Assembly (NCBI GenBank): GCA_024707255.1
Contig: JANQAC010000001.1
Location: forward strand, 2,200,919-2,264,918
DNA length: 64,000 bases
From: Asticcacaulis sp.
GTDB lineage: Bacteria > Pseudomonadota > Alphaproteobacteria > Caulobacterales > Caulobacteraceae
Direction of reading: 5' to 3'
Every line of letters begins with the position of its first letter. Within the stretch, counting starts at the first letter, position 1. Shown piece by piece: positions 9,738 to 19,168 of this stretch. Under the pieces are notes generated by a model. That model had not been told where the DNA came from. It saw nothing but the letters and a program-made list of their open reading frames with translations, and ran no database searches. The position numbers were made by a program, and so were the translations under genes.

Positions 9738-10274
9738 TCAAATCTCGATGTTCGGCACCAGCGGTGCCAGGTCGGTGACGCCAATATCCAGGCCGATCTG
9801 GCTGAGCAGGGTGGTGATCTGGCCGCGGTGGTGGGTCTGGTGGTTGAAGACGTGGCTGAGAAGCAGGCCGGTCGTTTTCGTGAAGGGCTGGCCGCTGCTG
9901 TTACGATAGCTGAGCGGCGCGGCGATATCGGCATCGCTCAATTGATCGATGAAGCGGATATAGAGGGCATCCAGGGTCTCGCGCACCGGCTTCAATTCGG
10001 CGAGGGTGGGGTAGAGCAGGTCGGCCAACCTTGTCGGCTTTGGCAGGGCATCGAGCGGCGCCAGAACTTCGCCATAGGGCTGCGGCCGGAAACGATTGAG
10101 CCACATCAGGTCGGCGACAATCAGATGGTTCAGTGTGCCGAGCACCGAGCCGAAAAAGGCCCCGCGCGGCGCCAGCAGTTCGGCATCCGGCAATGGCGCA
10201 ATGACCGCGATCAGGCGCTGGTTCATGACGCTGTTATAGGTCGCCATCAGGCGCAGGTGGTCTTTGTAGTGCAT
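9738..10274 (-). CDS. DinB-fold protein
   Basis: A 178-residue four-helix-bundle protein of the DinB/YfiT superfamily, which usually binds a divalent metal through three histidines. Candidates are His50 in GTLNHLIVAD and two in the HVFNHQTHHRGQ segment (about 139-150), the typical family C-terminal signature. Members act as thiol S-transferases or are damage-inducible with no known reaction; nothing here says which. No SOS box was seen upstream. About 40 bases separate it from the next lipoprotein gene, so the two may be cotranscribed. Confidence 0.85.
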   Translation of the reverse strand: MHYKDHLRLMATYNSVMNQRLIAVIAPLPDAELLAPRGAFFGSVLGTLNHLIVADLMWLNRFRPQPYGEVLAPLDALPKPTRLADLLYPTLAELKPVRETLDALYIRFIDQLSDADIAAPLSYRNSSGQPFTKTTGLLLSHVFNHQTHHRGQITTLLSQIGLDIGVTDLAPLVPNIEI

Positions 10275-10314
10275 GGCTCCAGCCTATCTCAGGCCGGAGC
10301 CATGCCGCAACAGC

Positions 10315-10866
10315 TTAGTTGAGGGCAGCCATCTGGCTGTTGGTCTTGCTTTCGGCGATCAGATCGGTGACGAGTTGCTCGATATTGGCCTTGATTGCGC
10401 CTTCGTTAGCCAGTTGCAGGCGCTTCACACCCATAAAGGCGTCGCTCATCTTGGCGGTGTAGGGGGTGGCGACATCCTTGGTCCAGACCACGTTTCCGGC
10501 AGTATCGGTCAGGGTATATTTCACGGTTGCCGTGACGGTCATATCCAGGCCCATCATCGGCTGCTTGAGTTGGACAAGCTGTGCCGAAAGATTGAAGCGG
10601 GCGTTTTCGGTGGCCAGCATGGTATTAGCCGCCAGGCTTTGGCGCAGGGCCTCGGCGAAATCCTCGTTCGAAACGTTGGATACCCACATCGGATTGGTTG
10701 TCTTGCCGCCGGTCACGGTCGGGGCGGCAATGGCGTGATTGAGTGAGGACGTGCTGTCGATCAGGCTTTGCTGCGTGACGGCCACGGCCATGGCGCCTGG
10801 ATTGGATGCCGACGCGCAGCCAGAAAGGATAAGGCACGCCGCAGCCGCGCCGAGAAACTTTTTCAT
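10315..10866 (-). CDS. Outer-membrane-type lipoprotein, 183 residues
   Basis: Signal peptide MKKFLGAAAACLILSGC with lipobox LSGC (Cys17). The mature part alternates predicted strands and helices, with a transport-like TATVKYTLTD segment and a conserved-looking AFMGVKRLQLANEGAIKANI stretch before the C-terminus. It resembles UDP-N-acetylglucosamine acyltransferase-adjacent or LptE-like small lipoproteins only in general form; no function is claimed. The start at 10866 is chosen because of the GGGGGGA ribosome site and the signal peptide; a longer frame to 10911 has neither. Confidence 0.8.
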   Translation of the reverse strand: MKKFLGAAAACLILSGCASASNPGAMAVAVTQQSLIDSTSSLNHAIAAPTVTGGKTTNPMWVSNVSNEDFAEALRQSLAANTMLATENARFNLSAQLVQLKQPMMGLDMTVTATVKYTLTDTAGNVVWTKDVATPYTAKMSDAFMGVKRLQLANEGAIKANIEQLVTDLIAESKTNSQMAALN

Positions 10867-11001
10867 GATGTCCCCCCGAAGGTTTATAGGTAACAAAATA
10901 CTACATTCCACTACCTCCGGTTATTGTCAACCGGGTTCTTTGCGTTTAGAAGCGAGGGAGCCGACATATTATATCCGGCGTGACTTTGAGGGGGGAATGT
11001 T

Positions 11002-11346
11002 ATGAAGCGACTAACTGTCGTTATGGGCTTATTGCTGCTGACGGGCTGTGGCGGGCGCGTCGCTCAGCCCGTCCAACTGGTAAGGGATATCGATTCCAGT
11101 CTGACCTGTGATCATCTGAAGGCGGAATACGACAACAATCTGAAGCGTAGGGTGGAGTTGACGGGCGAGTCAGCCGACAAGGTCGGCAACAATATTGGCA
11201 TATTACTGGTTTCCCCTCTGTTCCTGGATCTGTCGGACACGCAAAAGGTCGAAGTCAAGGCATTGTTGGCGCGAAACGAGCGCTTGCAGCAGTTGGCGAC
11301 GACGAAATCATGCTCCGCCCTTATGCCGGCGGCCACGGGCCGTTAA
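11002..11346 (+). CDS. Small lipoprotein, 114 residues
   Basis: Starts MKRLTVVMGLLLLTGC with a clear lipobox (LTGC, Cys16) and a strong GAGGGGGG ribosome site. The mature protein is helical: CDHLKAEYDN, a GNNIGILLVSPLFLDLS amphipathic stretch, then a charged helix VKALLARNERLQQLA. A second cysteine pair (TCDH and KSCSA) may be disulfide-linked. Similar short lipoproteins with a GxxxGILLxSPLFLDLS core occur across proteobacteria without known function. Its last four bases overlap the end of convergent folB. Confidence 0.75.
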   Translation: MKRLTVVMGLLLLTGCGGRVAQPVQLVRDIDSSLTCDHLKAEYDNNLKRRVELTGESADKVGNNIGILLVSPLFLDLSDTQKVEVKALLARNERLQQLATTKSCSALMPAATGR

Positions 11347-11696
11347 GGCTCAAACACCACACAGACGCCCGCCTGGTCGGCATCGGCCAGGGCTTCCGGC
11401 TTGATCACCGAGACCTCGACACGACGGACATGCGGCAGGGCCACCAGCGTGCGCGCCATGTCCTCGGCCAGGGTTTCGACCAGCTTGATATGACCGCGAT
11501 CGATGAACTCACGGGCAATCTGGCCGACCAGTTCGTAGTTGAGCGTATCCTTCAAGCCATGGATGGCGTGCAGGTCGAGATCGAAAACGGCGTCGATAAT
11601 CAACGGCTGAGTGCGGCCATGTTCATGGTCATAGATGCCGATGGCGGCCTCAACCCTCAGGCCCTTGACGAAGACGCGACGCGAAATCAAGTTCAT
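11343..11696 (-). CDS. folB: Dihydroneopterin aldolase
   Basis: Converts 7,8-dihydroneopterin to 6-hydroxymethyl-dihydropterin in folate synthesis. The roughly 117-residue length and the motifs VKGLRVEAAIGIYDHE near the N-terminus (Tyr of the active site), NYELV in the middle and VEVSVIKPEA near the end fit the FolB family. The ATG at 11696 overlaps the stop of the upstream pterin gene as ATGA, so the two are translationally coupled. Being next to a 6-pyruvoyl-tetrahydropterin synthase-type gene supports a pterin role. Confidence 0.88.
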   Translation of the reverse strand: MNLISRRVFVKGLRVEAAIGIYDHEHGRTQPLIIDAVFDLDLHAIHGLKDTLNYELVGQIAREFIDRGHIKLVETLAEDMARTLVALPHVRRVEVSVIKPEALADADQAGVCVVFEP

Positions 11697-12241
11697 GATA
11701 AGGCATCCCACGCATCGGGGGCCAGCAGATCATTCAGGCTCATATCGGCGCGGTGGCACCATTCGCCCAGCCGGATCGGGCAGGCGGCGATATCGTCGGG
11801 CCCAAGCACCACGCTGTTGGTCGGGGTTTCCTCGATCTCGAAGCGCACACACTCGAATTCCGGCAGGTGCGCGGCCAGGATGGCGTTCAGCTTCATGTAG
11901 AGTGCGCTAGCGACGGCCTCGGTGGTGGGATCGCCCTCGATCACCAGCAGGCGCGGCAGCAGGTCCGGTTCATGCTGGCGGAAATAGCCAATCATCGGAT
12001 CGTCATGGCCAAGCTGGAAGGCATGATCGAGACTGTCATCGACAAAGCGGTGCCAGTGGCGTTTCAGGTCGGCGAAGCTGGCGGCATAGTTGGCATTGCC
12101 CCAGCGCATGGCGCCGGCGTCCTTCGCCTGGAGGCTGACCACGACGAATTCATTATGGCCATGCGGTGTCAGGCACTTCGAATTGGCATCGAAGCGCAGG
12201 CGGTGGGCCATGGAAAAGCGGCGTTTGAACTGAAGCTGCAC
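11693..12241 (-). CDS. queD: 6-carboxy-tetrahydropterin synthase / PTPS-family enzyme
   Basis: A 182-residue member of the 6-pyruvoyl-tetrahydropterin synthase family, which makes the queuosine precursor from dihydroneopterin triphosphate. Zinc ligands are visible as His13 (FSMAHR) and His27/His29 (the HGHN motif), and the catalytic cysteine as Cys23. The protein is longer than the roughly 120-residue QueD core, with an insert around residues 80-120, so a divergent pterin activity feeding the coupled folB is also possible. The start is a GTG at 12241 without a good ribosome site. Confidence 0.8.
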   Translation of the reverse strand: MQLQFKRRFSMAHRLRFDANSKCLTPHGHNEFVVVSLQAKDAGAMRWGNANYAASFADLKRHWHRFVDDSLDHAFQLGHDDPMIGYFRQHEPDLLPRLLVIEGDPTTEAVASALYMKLNAILAAHLPEFECVRFEIEETPTNSVVLGPDDIAACPIRLGEWCHRADMSLNDLLAPDAWDALS

Positions 12242-12306
12242 GGGAGGGGCCTATGGAAAACTCCTGCCTGCTAAATCCCATAGAGCCCCCGGAGTCAATC
12301 GGTACG

Positions 12307-13369
12307 TCAGGCGCGCACGTCGAAAACCATGTTGAACGGCGTTTCGGTGGCACGTCGGAAGTGTGAGAAGCCGGCATCCATTGCCACCTTGCGCAGCCGG
12401 ATTTCGCCGGCCTGCGCCCCCAGGCCGAGGCCGACTTCCTGCGACAGCGAGGCCGGCGTGCAGACCATGGTGGAGGCGCCGTAGAAGATGCGGCCGACCG
12501 GATTGAGGTTTTCCTTCAACGTATCATGCGCGAAAGGCTCGACGATCATCCAGGTGCCGTCGGGCGCCAGGGTTTCCCTGACGTGTCGGCCAGCCCCGAC
12601 TGGATCACCCATGTCGTGCAGGCAGTCGAACATGGCGACGAGGTCGTACTCGCGCGCCGGGAAATCCTTGGCCGAAGCCTGCTCGAAGGTAACGCGATCA
12701 TCGACCCCGGCTTCCTTCGCGGCGGCCCATGGCGCGTTCGATGGAGGGGCCGTGATAATCGAAGCCGGTCAGTTTCGCGGTCGGGAACGCCTTGGCCATC
12801 AGTATGGTGGAGGCGCCGTGGCCGCAGCCGACATCGGCCACCCTCGCGCCGTGTTCGAGCTTGTCTTTCAGGCCGTCGATCGCCGGAATCCATTCCTCGA
12901 TCAGGTGCGCATTATAGCCGGGCCGGAAGAAGCGCTCGGTGCCGCGGAAGAGGCACTGGCTGTGGTCGTGCCAGCCGACCCCGGCCCCGGTGCGGAAGGC
13001 TTCGGCGATCTTCGGTTCATCGAGCCAGATGGACTGCATGATCTCAAAAGCGCCGCCGAAAAAGGCCGGGCTGTCCTCCTCGGCAAAGGCCATGGCCTGT
13101 TCCGGCGACAGGCTGAAAGTGCCGTCTTCGTCATTATAATCGATATATTCGGCCGCGGCCTGGGCGGAGAGCCATTCGCGCAGGTAGCGCTCCTTGTAGC
13201 CGGTCTTGCGCGCCAGGCTTTCGGGCGTGACGGGCACGCCGTCGGCCATGGCCTTGTAGAGGCCGAGCTGGTCGCCCAGCAGGACAGTGGCGCCGGTGAC
13301 GGAGGCGCCCAGCTCGCCGACCATCCGGCCGACCAGTGCATCGAGTTTTTGGGGATCGGGTTGACGCAT
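12307..13369 (-). pseudogene. SAM-dependent methyltransferase, interrupted by a 1-nt frameshift
   Basis: About 353 residues when joined. The N-terminal 110 residues form a winged-helix-like dimerisation domain (LGLYKAMADG, RYLREWL), as in Rv2258c-type methyltransferases. The Rossmann domain follows with the SAM loop VADVGCGHGAS, the acidic residue in LTGFDYHG and the CLHDMGDP segment. The frame is lost at the three-C run 12726-12728: removing one base joins SIERAM to AAAKEAGVDDRVTF in perfect family register, so a read error is likely. Start at 13369 is backed by an AAGGAG site. The substrate is unknown. Confidence 0.8.
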
Positions 13370-13487
13370 GACTGTGCTCCTTGTGAATGGACCACTTCGT
13401 CTCTGCGCCGGAAAGGATGTGCGGAACTTTTGCCGGAGTGTACGCCTGTCCGAAACGCGCGGCAAGCGGGCTCAGTTCAGCCCGCCA

Positions 13488-14039
13488 TCAGGCGGGCGGC
13501 GGAGGTTTTTGCACGGGTTTGACCTGTGCCTGGGCGGCTCTTTTCAGGGCCAGTTCGGCCCGTGCCGTTTCGAAAGCCTCGGTGTAATCGACATAGGTGA
13601 CCTTGGGGCCACCGGCGGGCGCGGCCTTATGGGGCAGCGGCGCGGCGGAGGCTGGTGCAGTCTGTGCGATATTTTGGACAATGTCTTCAGCAGCGTCCCA
13701 CCATGATCCCAGAGCCTGACGGCGCTCTTCGCCCCATTTCAGCGTACTGGCCAGCGAGACGCGCGCCTTGATGGCCGCGACCTCATGGGTGGCGCGTTCG
13801 GCTTCGAGCTGGTGCGGATTGGGCGACTTGTCGCGCGTCTGGCGCTCGGCGCGGTCGCAGCGGCTGTAGACGCGCTCGATCATGGCAGCCACGCGTACGG
13901 CGCGCTCGACGCCCGGCATATCTTCGGGATCGTCCATGGCGGTGATCTTCAACAGCATTCGGTCGGCAAAGGCGCGCAACATCTCGCGCCGCTCTTCCGG
14001 CGTCAGTTGTGCCTGTGCTGTCTGGTCATCCAAAGCCAT
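13488..14039 (-). CDS. Hypothetical helical protein, 183 residues
   Basis: A soluble, charged, mostly helical protein. The first half (about 10-70) has LTPEERREMLRAFADRMLLKI and a VERAVRVAAMIERVYSRCDRAERQ stretch; the C-terminal third is alanine-, lysine- and proline-rich and ends QKPPPPA. It has no signal peptide. A GTG at 14054 would add five residues; neither start has a strong ribosome site. I do not recognise the family. It sits directly next to the AT-rich island, whose left edge is probably just upstream of it. Confidence 0.65.
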   Translation of the reverse strand: MALDDQTAQAQLTPEERREMLRAFADRMLLKITAMDDPEDMPGVERAVRVAAMIERVYSRCDRAERQTRDKSPNPHQLEAERATHEVAAIKARVSLASTLKWGEERRQALGSWWDAAEDIVQNIAQTAPASAAPLPHKAAPAGGPKVTYVDYTEAFETARAELALKRAAQAQVKPVQKPPPPA

Positions 14040-14333
14040 GGGTACAGAATGCACCGGGAAATTTGAGAGGGGATAATTGTTGGGAGTTGGCCCTTAGGCG
14101 GCGTTGACGATCTCGTTAAAAGTGCAAAAGCGGACGTGGCTAGTGAACAGCATCGTTCGTAAGTATGAGACCGCCGGGTACTCTCTGTAAAATTTCCCCG
14201 TAGTTAGTTGGTCGCTTCATAATGTTGGCCAGCTCGGAATCTTGCCGTCTGAATGCTGCATTAGGAGCGGCAATATGTACGGTAGACAAGAGTCATAGTT
14301 CAAACTACAGTCGAATCAAAAGGAAAGAGGGCT

Positions 14334-15117
14334 ATGCGTTTTCCGGAGACCGGTCGGATCATTTATGAACGAAATCCCATCCGGGAGGTGATCTGTCAAA
14401 TCAGTTTTCCGCGCGCCTTAATCATTGAGGGAACTCTTCCTTTTGAATTTCAAGAGGCCATTAAGCCTCTCTTCCCTAACGTATCGATCCGCGATATAGT
14501 CCCGCTCTCCATTACGTCATTTTCGCCAAGCGAAAATGACGCTGCACTTGATCGACGCAGACAGCTGTACGATTTTTTCCACCGAAGACGGGAAATTCAC
14601 TTGTACGTTATCTAGTGAATTTCTGGCTTTAACGGCGACCTCGTACGAATGCTGGGAAAATTTTCTTCAACACCTTCAACCTACACTCGAAGCGCTGGCT
14701 GACATATATTCGCCACCGTATTTTACAAGACTCGGGCTTAGGTATCGAAATGTCTTCGATAGGGAGACGTTAAATCTTTCTGCGACACGGTGGGGAGATC
14801 TGGTTCGACCGGCTGCCTTGGGCATTGTATCTGAGGAAGATGTTAAGATAGATGATGTAATCGAAGCACAGTCTGCGGTTGCGATCGAGCTAGAAACGGG
14901 AAAGTTGTTTTGTCGATATGGCCTTTTGAAAGAAGGCGATGGACCTAACAAGTTCCTGTTGGATAATGATTTTTTTCTTGATCAAAATATACGAGGAGTA
15001 AAAGATGCAGTTGGCACCCTCGCAAAACTTAATAACCAGTCAGGCTCAGTCTTTAGATGGTTCATCAAAGACGCGCTCCATAATGCTATGGAACCAAAAA
15101 ACGCTGAGAAAAAATGA
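14334..15117 (+). pseudogene. TIGR04255 family protein, interrupted by a 1-nt frameshift
   Basis: Joined length is about 261 residues, normal for TIGR04255, a sporadically distributed family of unknown function. The N-terminal signature is clear: YERNPIREVICQISFP, then PFEFQEAIKPLFP. The second part has FSTEDGKFTCTLSSEFLALT and YFTRLGLRYRNVF. Removing one T from the six-T run at 14573-14578 joins QLYDF to STEDGKF exactly where the family has its F-S-x-E-D-G motif, so the break is probably a read error. AAGGAAAGAGG precedes the ATG. Base composition is far more AT-rich than the neighbours. First gene of a three-gene island. Confidence 0.8.
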
Positions 15118-15127
15118 GCAATCCCAT

Positions 15128-15640
15128 ATGGTAATTTATAACTGTGCTATAAACGCCGGCTCAATTTTTACGCAAGCTATGCCAAAGGCGTGGGTTTTGG
15201 CGAATTATCGACCAATGGGGAAGAGCATTGGATGCGTTTTTAAAGTTGATAGAGTTGTACAAGATTTTTATTGGTTTGAGGAAAGGCAAAACACGAAATC
15301 GTTCGTGACCGATGAACCAAGTGTGCCCAAATCTGATCTCTCTTGGTATTTTGAAGCAACTGCAAAAAGTGCTGGTAAGGCAGAATCAAGCGAAATCGTT
15401 GCAGTAATAAATGGATTTCATCAGCTTGTTGCTAAAGGCGAATTCTCGACTATCGATTCACTGATTACTCTTTGTGACGTGAAAAAAGTTAGAGACGAAA
15501 TATTGGTGGCGTTTGTTGAAAGCTTGTATGCTTTTCGAAAAAATATTGCTCGTTACGAGAAGCTATTTCTCAAGGTTGGACGAGAGTTATCTGCTCGGGG
15601 ATATGATCGTAATGAAGTTTTGCAAGGTTTGAGCGAATAA
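15128..15640 (+). CDS. Island hypothetical protein, 170 residues
   Basis: No recognised family. The N-terminal half is mixed and aromatic (MVIYNCAINAGS, DFYWFEE); the C-terminal half is helical (VRDEILVAFVESLYAFRKNIARYEKLF). The start at 15128 follows the stop of the TIGR04255 gene by ten bases. An ATG that overlaps that stop (15114) is out of frame, and given the indels around it the true start could be that one. AT-rich like its neighbours. The tight spacing implies one operon with the genes on either side. Confidence 0.65.
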   Translation: MVIYNCAINAGSIFTQAMPKAWVLANYRPMGKSIGCVFKVDRVVQDFYWFEERQNTKSFVTDEPSVPKSDLSWYFEATAKSAGKAESSEIVAVINGFHQLVAKGEFSTIDSLITLCDVKKVRDEILVAFVESLYAFRKNIARYEKLFLKVGRELSARGYDRNEVLQGLSE

Positions 15641-15641
15641 T

Positions 15642-16293
15642 ATGATTTTTGGAGGGGGGAGATCAGGCATTTGATAATCTTGAAGATGTCGGGTTGGCTA
15701 TCAAGTCGACATCATTAGGATATCACTGCGGCTTTTTTTATGTAGTAGATGGGGGGGAACCCCGGTTCTTGCATTTAGCATTTCATCATGATTTAAGAGA
15801 TGAAATGGCGAGGCCGGATTATTTTTGGATTAATTTGAAGTATCCGAGTATTCGTAAGAGATCTTTGGCTGCATATTTATCGATAATCAAAGCGGCCAAT
15901 GAAAACCAAATCGCATATGGATTTGATACTGGCGACGGCGCTTTCGATCCTGACAATGGATATTATTCCACTACGCTTCCCGGAAAAGGACTGACGTGCG
16001 CAACTTTCGTTTATAAACTGCTAGAAGCGAGAGGCTATCATCTGATTGATTTTTCTACGTGGGAGGAGCGTGCCGAAGATTCTGATTGGTTCACGAAAAT
16101 AATCGAGGCGATGCGATTACATGGTGCGTCAGCCGAGCATATCGAAGCCATGCAAAACAATCTGCCAGCCAGGCGGCTCAGGCCTACCGAAATTGTGGGC
16201 GCTGCCCTTGCGGACGATCGTCCGGTAAGTTTCGTGGATGCTAAGGCAATGGCGGAGCAAATCGTGGTGCGGATGGCAAGTCTTGCCGCATAA
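15642..16293 (+). CDS. Permuted NlpC/P60-like (papain-fold) protein
   Basis: About 217 residues. A histidine motif (FLHLAFHHDLRDE) comes first and a cysteine motif (GLTCATFVYKLLEARG) follows about 70 residues later. That His-before-Cys order, with Cys at the start of a helix, is the layout of circularly permuted NlpC/P60 hydrolases such as YiiX/YaeF. The activity is inferred. The ATG at 15642 reaches this frame only if one G is removed from the six-G run at 15654-15659; otherwise translation must use the TTG at 15649. It begins one base after the preceding stop. Last gene of the AT-rich island. Confidence 0.65.
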
Positions 16294-16492
16294 CTTCACG
16301 CGCGTTCCGGTAATTTGTTCGGATCAGAAAACGAAAATCGTCAAGTCGCCCAGCAGCGGATATGTCCTATTTTGGGCACACCATGCCACTTCAATCAATT
16401 TCGGTACTGGGGCGCAAACGGGCGCAGAGCGTCTTTTTGTTAATCTCGGTTTGCGACCGAAAAGCTATTGCGCTTCACCACTATTTCCAAAC

Positions 16493-16520
16493 AAAAAAGC
16501 CACCGCGAGCGGTGGCTTTT
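16493..16520 (-). terminator. Terminator of fba
   Basis: AGCCACCG and CGGTGGCT form an 8-bp stem with flanking A/T pairs and a four-base loop. On the minus strand it ends in a six-T run. It lies 24 bases past the fba stop and also marks the right edge of the AT-rich island. Confidence 0.8.
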
Positions 16521-16543
16521 CGTGCGTCTAAAACAAGCAATCC

Positions 16544-17581
16544 TTACAGATAGAACTGCACCATATTCTGCAGCGAGACCGGCTTGATCTTCGGGGCATT
16601 GCCGGCGGTGCCGAACTGCTCGAAACGGTCTTCGCAGACCTTTTGCATCAGGGCATAGGCCGGCTTGAAATAGCTGCGCGGATCGAAGCCGGCGGGGTTT
16701 TCGGCCATGGTCTTGCGGATGCCGGCGGTGATGGCCAGGCGCAGGTCGGTATCGATATTGATCTTGCGCACGCCCATCTTGATGGCCTTTTGCAGTTCCT
16801 CGACCGGTACGCCCCAGGTCTGCGGAATGGCGCCGCCATAGGCGTTGATCTCGTCCTGCAATTCCTGCGGCACCGAAGACGAGCCGTGCATGACGAGATG
16901 GGTATTGGGCAGGCGCTTGTGGATGGCCTCAATGACGTGCATGGCCAGCACTTCACCATCCGGCTTGCGGGTGAACTTGTAGGCGCCGTGGCTGGTGCCC
17001 ATCGCAATCGCCAGGGCATCGACGCCGGTTTTGGCGACGAAATCGACGGCCTGGTCCGGATCGGTCAGGAGCTGATCATGCGACAGGACGCCCTCGGCGC
17101 CGTGGCCGTCTTCCGCCTCGCCCATGCCGGTTTCCAGCGAGCCCAGAACGCCCAGTTCGCCTTCGACCGAGACGCCGCAGGCATGGGCCATCTCGACCAC
17201 CTTGCGCGTGATATCGACATTGTATTCGTAATCGGCGGGGGTTTTGGCGTCGGCCTTCAGGGAGCCATCCATCATCACCGAGGTAAAGCCGTGCTGGATG
17301 GCCGAGGCGCAGGTGCCTAAGCTATTGCCGTGGTCCTGGTGCATACACAGCGGCACTTCGGGGTAGATTTCGGCCAGCGCATTGATGATGCGCTTCAGCA
17401 TCAGGTCGTTGGCATAGGCGCGGGCGCCGCGCGAAGCCTGGAGGATCACCGGGGACGCGGTCTTGCGCGCCGCCTCCATGATGGCGATGCCCTGTTCCAT
17501 GTTGTTGATGTTGAAGCCCGGCACGCCGTAGTTATTTTCGGCGGCGTGATCGAGCAACTGACGCAGACTTATACGAGCCAT
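16544..17581 (-). CDS. fba: Class II fructose-bisphosphate aldolase
   Basis: Cleaves or forms fructose 1,6-bisphosphate in glycolysis and gluconeogenesis. The 345-residue length fits the class IIB (Calvin-type) group. Zinc ligands are visible in CMHQDHG (His), VEGELG (Glu), GTSHGAYK (His) and LVMHGSSS (His); the phosphate loop includes KINIDTD. Start chosen at [13 protein letters not shown] with GGGA eight bases upstream; the frame is open for another 60 codons without a ribosome site. It lies downstream of pgk and gap on the same strand with a 137-base gap. Confidence 0.95.
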   Translation of the reverse strand: MARISLRQLLDHAAENNYGVPGFNINNMEQGIAIMEAARKTASPVILQASRGARAYANDLMLKRIINALAEIYPEVPLCMHQDHGNSLGTCASAIQHGFTSVMMDGSLKADAKTPADYEYNVDITRKVVEMAHACGVSVEGELGVLGSLETGMGEAEDGHGAEGVLSHDQLLTDPDQAVDFVAKTGVDALAIAMGTSHGAYKFTRKPDGEVLAMHVIEAIHKRLPNTHLVMHGSSSVPQELQDEINAYGGAIPQTWGVPVEELQKAIKMGVRKINIDTDLRLAITAGIRKTMAENPAGFDPRSYFKPAYALMQKVCEDRFEQFGTAGNAPKIKPVSLQNMVQFYL

Positions 17582-17718
17582 TATTTTCCCTTTTTGGCTA
17601 ATGTAATTGCCCTGTGGCGGGGCGGTAAACTGTCCGGACGGAGTGGTCTTTGACCTGTTTTGAACCATCCGGACATAAATTTTAAATAGGCCAGTAACCC
17701 TGCAATTACTGTTCCAAA

Positions 17719-18918
17719 TTACGCTTCGAGGGCAGCGACTCCTGGCAGAACCTTGCCCTCCATCCATTCCAGGAAGGCGCCACCGGCGGTCGAGACAAAC
17801 GTCATGTCGTCGGTCACGCCGGCGTGGTTCAGCGCGGCAACGGTATCGCCGCCACCGGCCACGGCGACCAGCTTACCTGATTTGGTTTGCTCCGCAGCAA
17901 ATTTCGCGGCGGCGACCGTCGCGGCATCGAAAGGTGGTAATTCAAACACACCGAGCGGGCCGTTCCAGATCAGGGTCTTGGCGCCGGCCATGATCTTGCA
18001 CAGTTCATCGACCGTCTTCGAGCCGGCGTCGAAAATCTTGTCGGCATCGGAGAGGGGCGCGCCGATGTCTTCGGTGCGGTTGGCGGCATTGGCCTTGAAT
18101 TCCTGGGCCACCACGATATCGAGCGGCAGCAGCAGGCGGCAATCGGCTTGGGCCGCGGCGGCCATGATCTCAAGCGCGGTGTCTTTCAGGTCTTTTTCGC
18201 ACAAGGAACCACCGACATCATAGCCTTGTGCGAACAGGAAGGTATTGGCCATGCCGCCGCCGATGGCGAGGTAATCGAGCTTGGTGACCAGGTTCTTCAG
18301 CAGGTCGAGCTTGGTCGAGACCTTGGAGCCGCCGACAATGCCGAGCGTCGGACGCTGCGGGTTGCCAAGGGCCGCATCAAGCGCGGTCAGTTCGCGGCGC
18401 ATCGATTCGCCGGCATAGGCGGGCAGAAGGTGGGCCACACCTTCGGTCGAGGCATGGGCGCGGTGGGCGGCGGAGAAGGCGTCGTTGACGTAGATGTCGC
18501 CGAGGTGCGCAAAATGCTCAGCCAACTTGGGATCGTTGGTTTCTTCGCCTGCATGGAAACGTGTATTTTCGACCAGCAAGACGGCACCTCCACTAAGGTT
18601 GTCGGCATCCAGATAGGCGGGGTGTTCTTGCGTGTCTTCTGCGAAACCGGCGGGTTGTCCCAAAAGGGCTGAAAGCGGCTCGACTATGGGTTTCAAGCTC
18701 ATCTCCGCGACGCGCTTACCCTTCGGGCGATCAAAGTGCGCCAGCAGGACAATACCTTCAGCACCTAGCGACTGAAGTTTACGGATAGTGGGCAACGCCA
18801 CGCGCAACCGGGTGTCATCGGTGACGCGGCCATTTTCCATAGGCACGTTGAAATCTACGCGCACAACAGCCGTTAACCCGATAGGGGCGGTGAGGTCATC
18901 GAGGGTTTTAAAGGGCAT
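17719..18918 (-). CDS. pgk: Phosphoglycerate kinase
   Basis: Transfers phosphate between 1,3-bisphosphoglycerate and ADP. At 399 residues it is the normal bacterial length. Conserved segments: [12 protein letters not shown] near the start, [25 protein letters not shown], the hinge [20 protein letters not shown] and the C-terminal GGGDTVAAL nucleotide-binding loop. A GGAG lies 8 bases before the ATG at 18918. Upstream lies a 165-base palindromic repeat and then gap, so cotranscription with gap may be limited by the repeat. Confidence 0.96.
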   Translation of the reverse strand: MPFKTLDDLTAPIGLTAVVRVDFNVPMENGRVTDDTRLRVALPTIRKLQSLGAEGIVLLAHFDRPKGKRVAEMSLKPIVEPLSALLGQPAGFAEDTQEHPAYLDADNLSGGAVLLVENTRFHAGEETNDPKLAEHFAHLGDIYVNDAFSAAHRAHASTEGVAHLLPAYAGESMRRELTALDAALGNPQRPTLGIVGGSKVSTKLDLLKNLVTKLDYLAIGGGMANTFLFAQGYDVGGSLCEKDLKDTALEIMAAAAQADCRLLLPLDIVVAQEFKANAANRTEDIGAPLSDADKIFDAGSKTVDELCKIMAGAKTLIWNGPLGVFELPPFDAATVAAAKFAAEQTKSGKLVAVAGGGDTVAALNHAGVTDDMTFVSTAGGAFLEWMEGKVLPGVAALEA

Positions 18919-18948
18919 GGGAGGCTCCGGCGAATGGAAAAGTAAAGT

Positions 18949-19113
18949 AAGAAACCCCACCACCATTCGCTATGCTCATGGTCCCCCTCCCCAAACGCTT
19001 TGCGTTCAGGGAGGTATATAGAGTGCTTTCTTATACCTCCCTGAATTTGTCTTCAAATTCGGGGAGGGGGACCGCACGAAGCCGTAGGCTGAGATGCGGT
19101 GGTGGGGTTTCTT
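18949..19113. repeat. Large nested palindromic repeat between gap and pgk
   Basis: The outer arms AAGAAACCCCACCACC (18949-18964) and its exact complement (19098-19113) enclose a second pair, GGTCCCCCTCCCC with GGGGAGGGGGACC, and a third, GGGAGGTATA with TATACCTCCC. The three nested pairs make one long imperfect hairpin. CTCCC/GGGAG cores recur in the elements at 27.3, 34.0 and 59.4 kb, which suggests a dispersed family. Confidence 0.75.
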
Positions 19114-19133
19114 GCTTAGATAAAAACATGAAA

Positions 19134-19160
19134 AGTCCCGCTAGATTGCTCCAGCGGGGT
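19134..19160 (-). terminator. Possible terminator of gap
   Basis: CCCGCT pairs with AGCGGG over a ten-base loop, and the minus strand continues ACTTTTC. The stem is short and the T tract modest, so termination may be partial. Confidence 0.4.
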
Positions 19161-19168
19161 TCAGCTTA

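Noticed and set aside
14094..14213. Minus-strand open frame ending FNEIVNAA before the island
   Set aside because: About 40 codons with no start and a stop upstream; it could be a gene remnant but no family was recognised.
14516..14540. Perfect 10-bp hairpin near the TIGR04255 frameshift, as a programmed frameshift signal
   Set aside because: The family alignment places the break about 35 bases downstream in a six-T run, where deleting one T restores the conserved motif; a read error explains it better.
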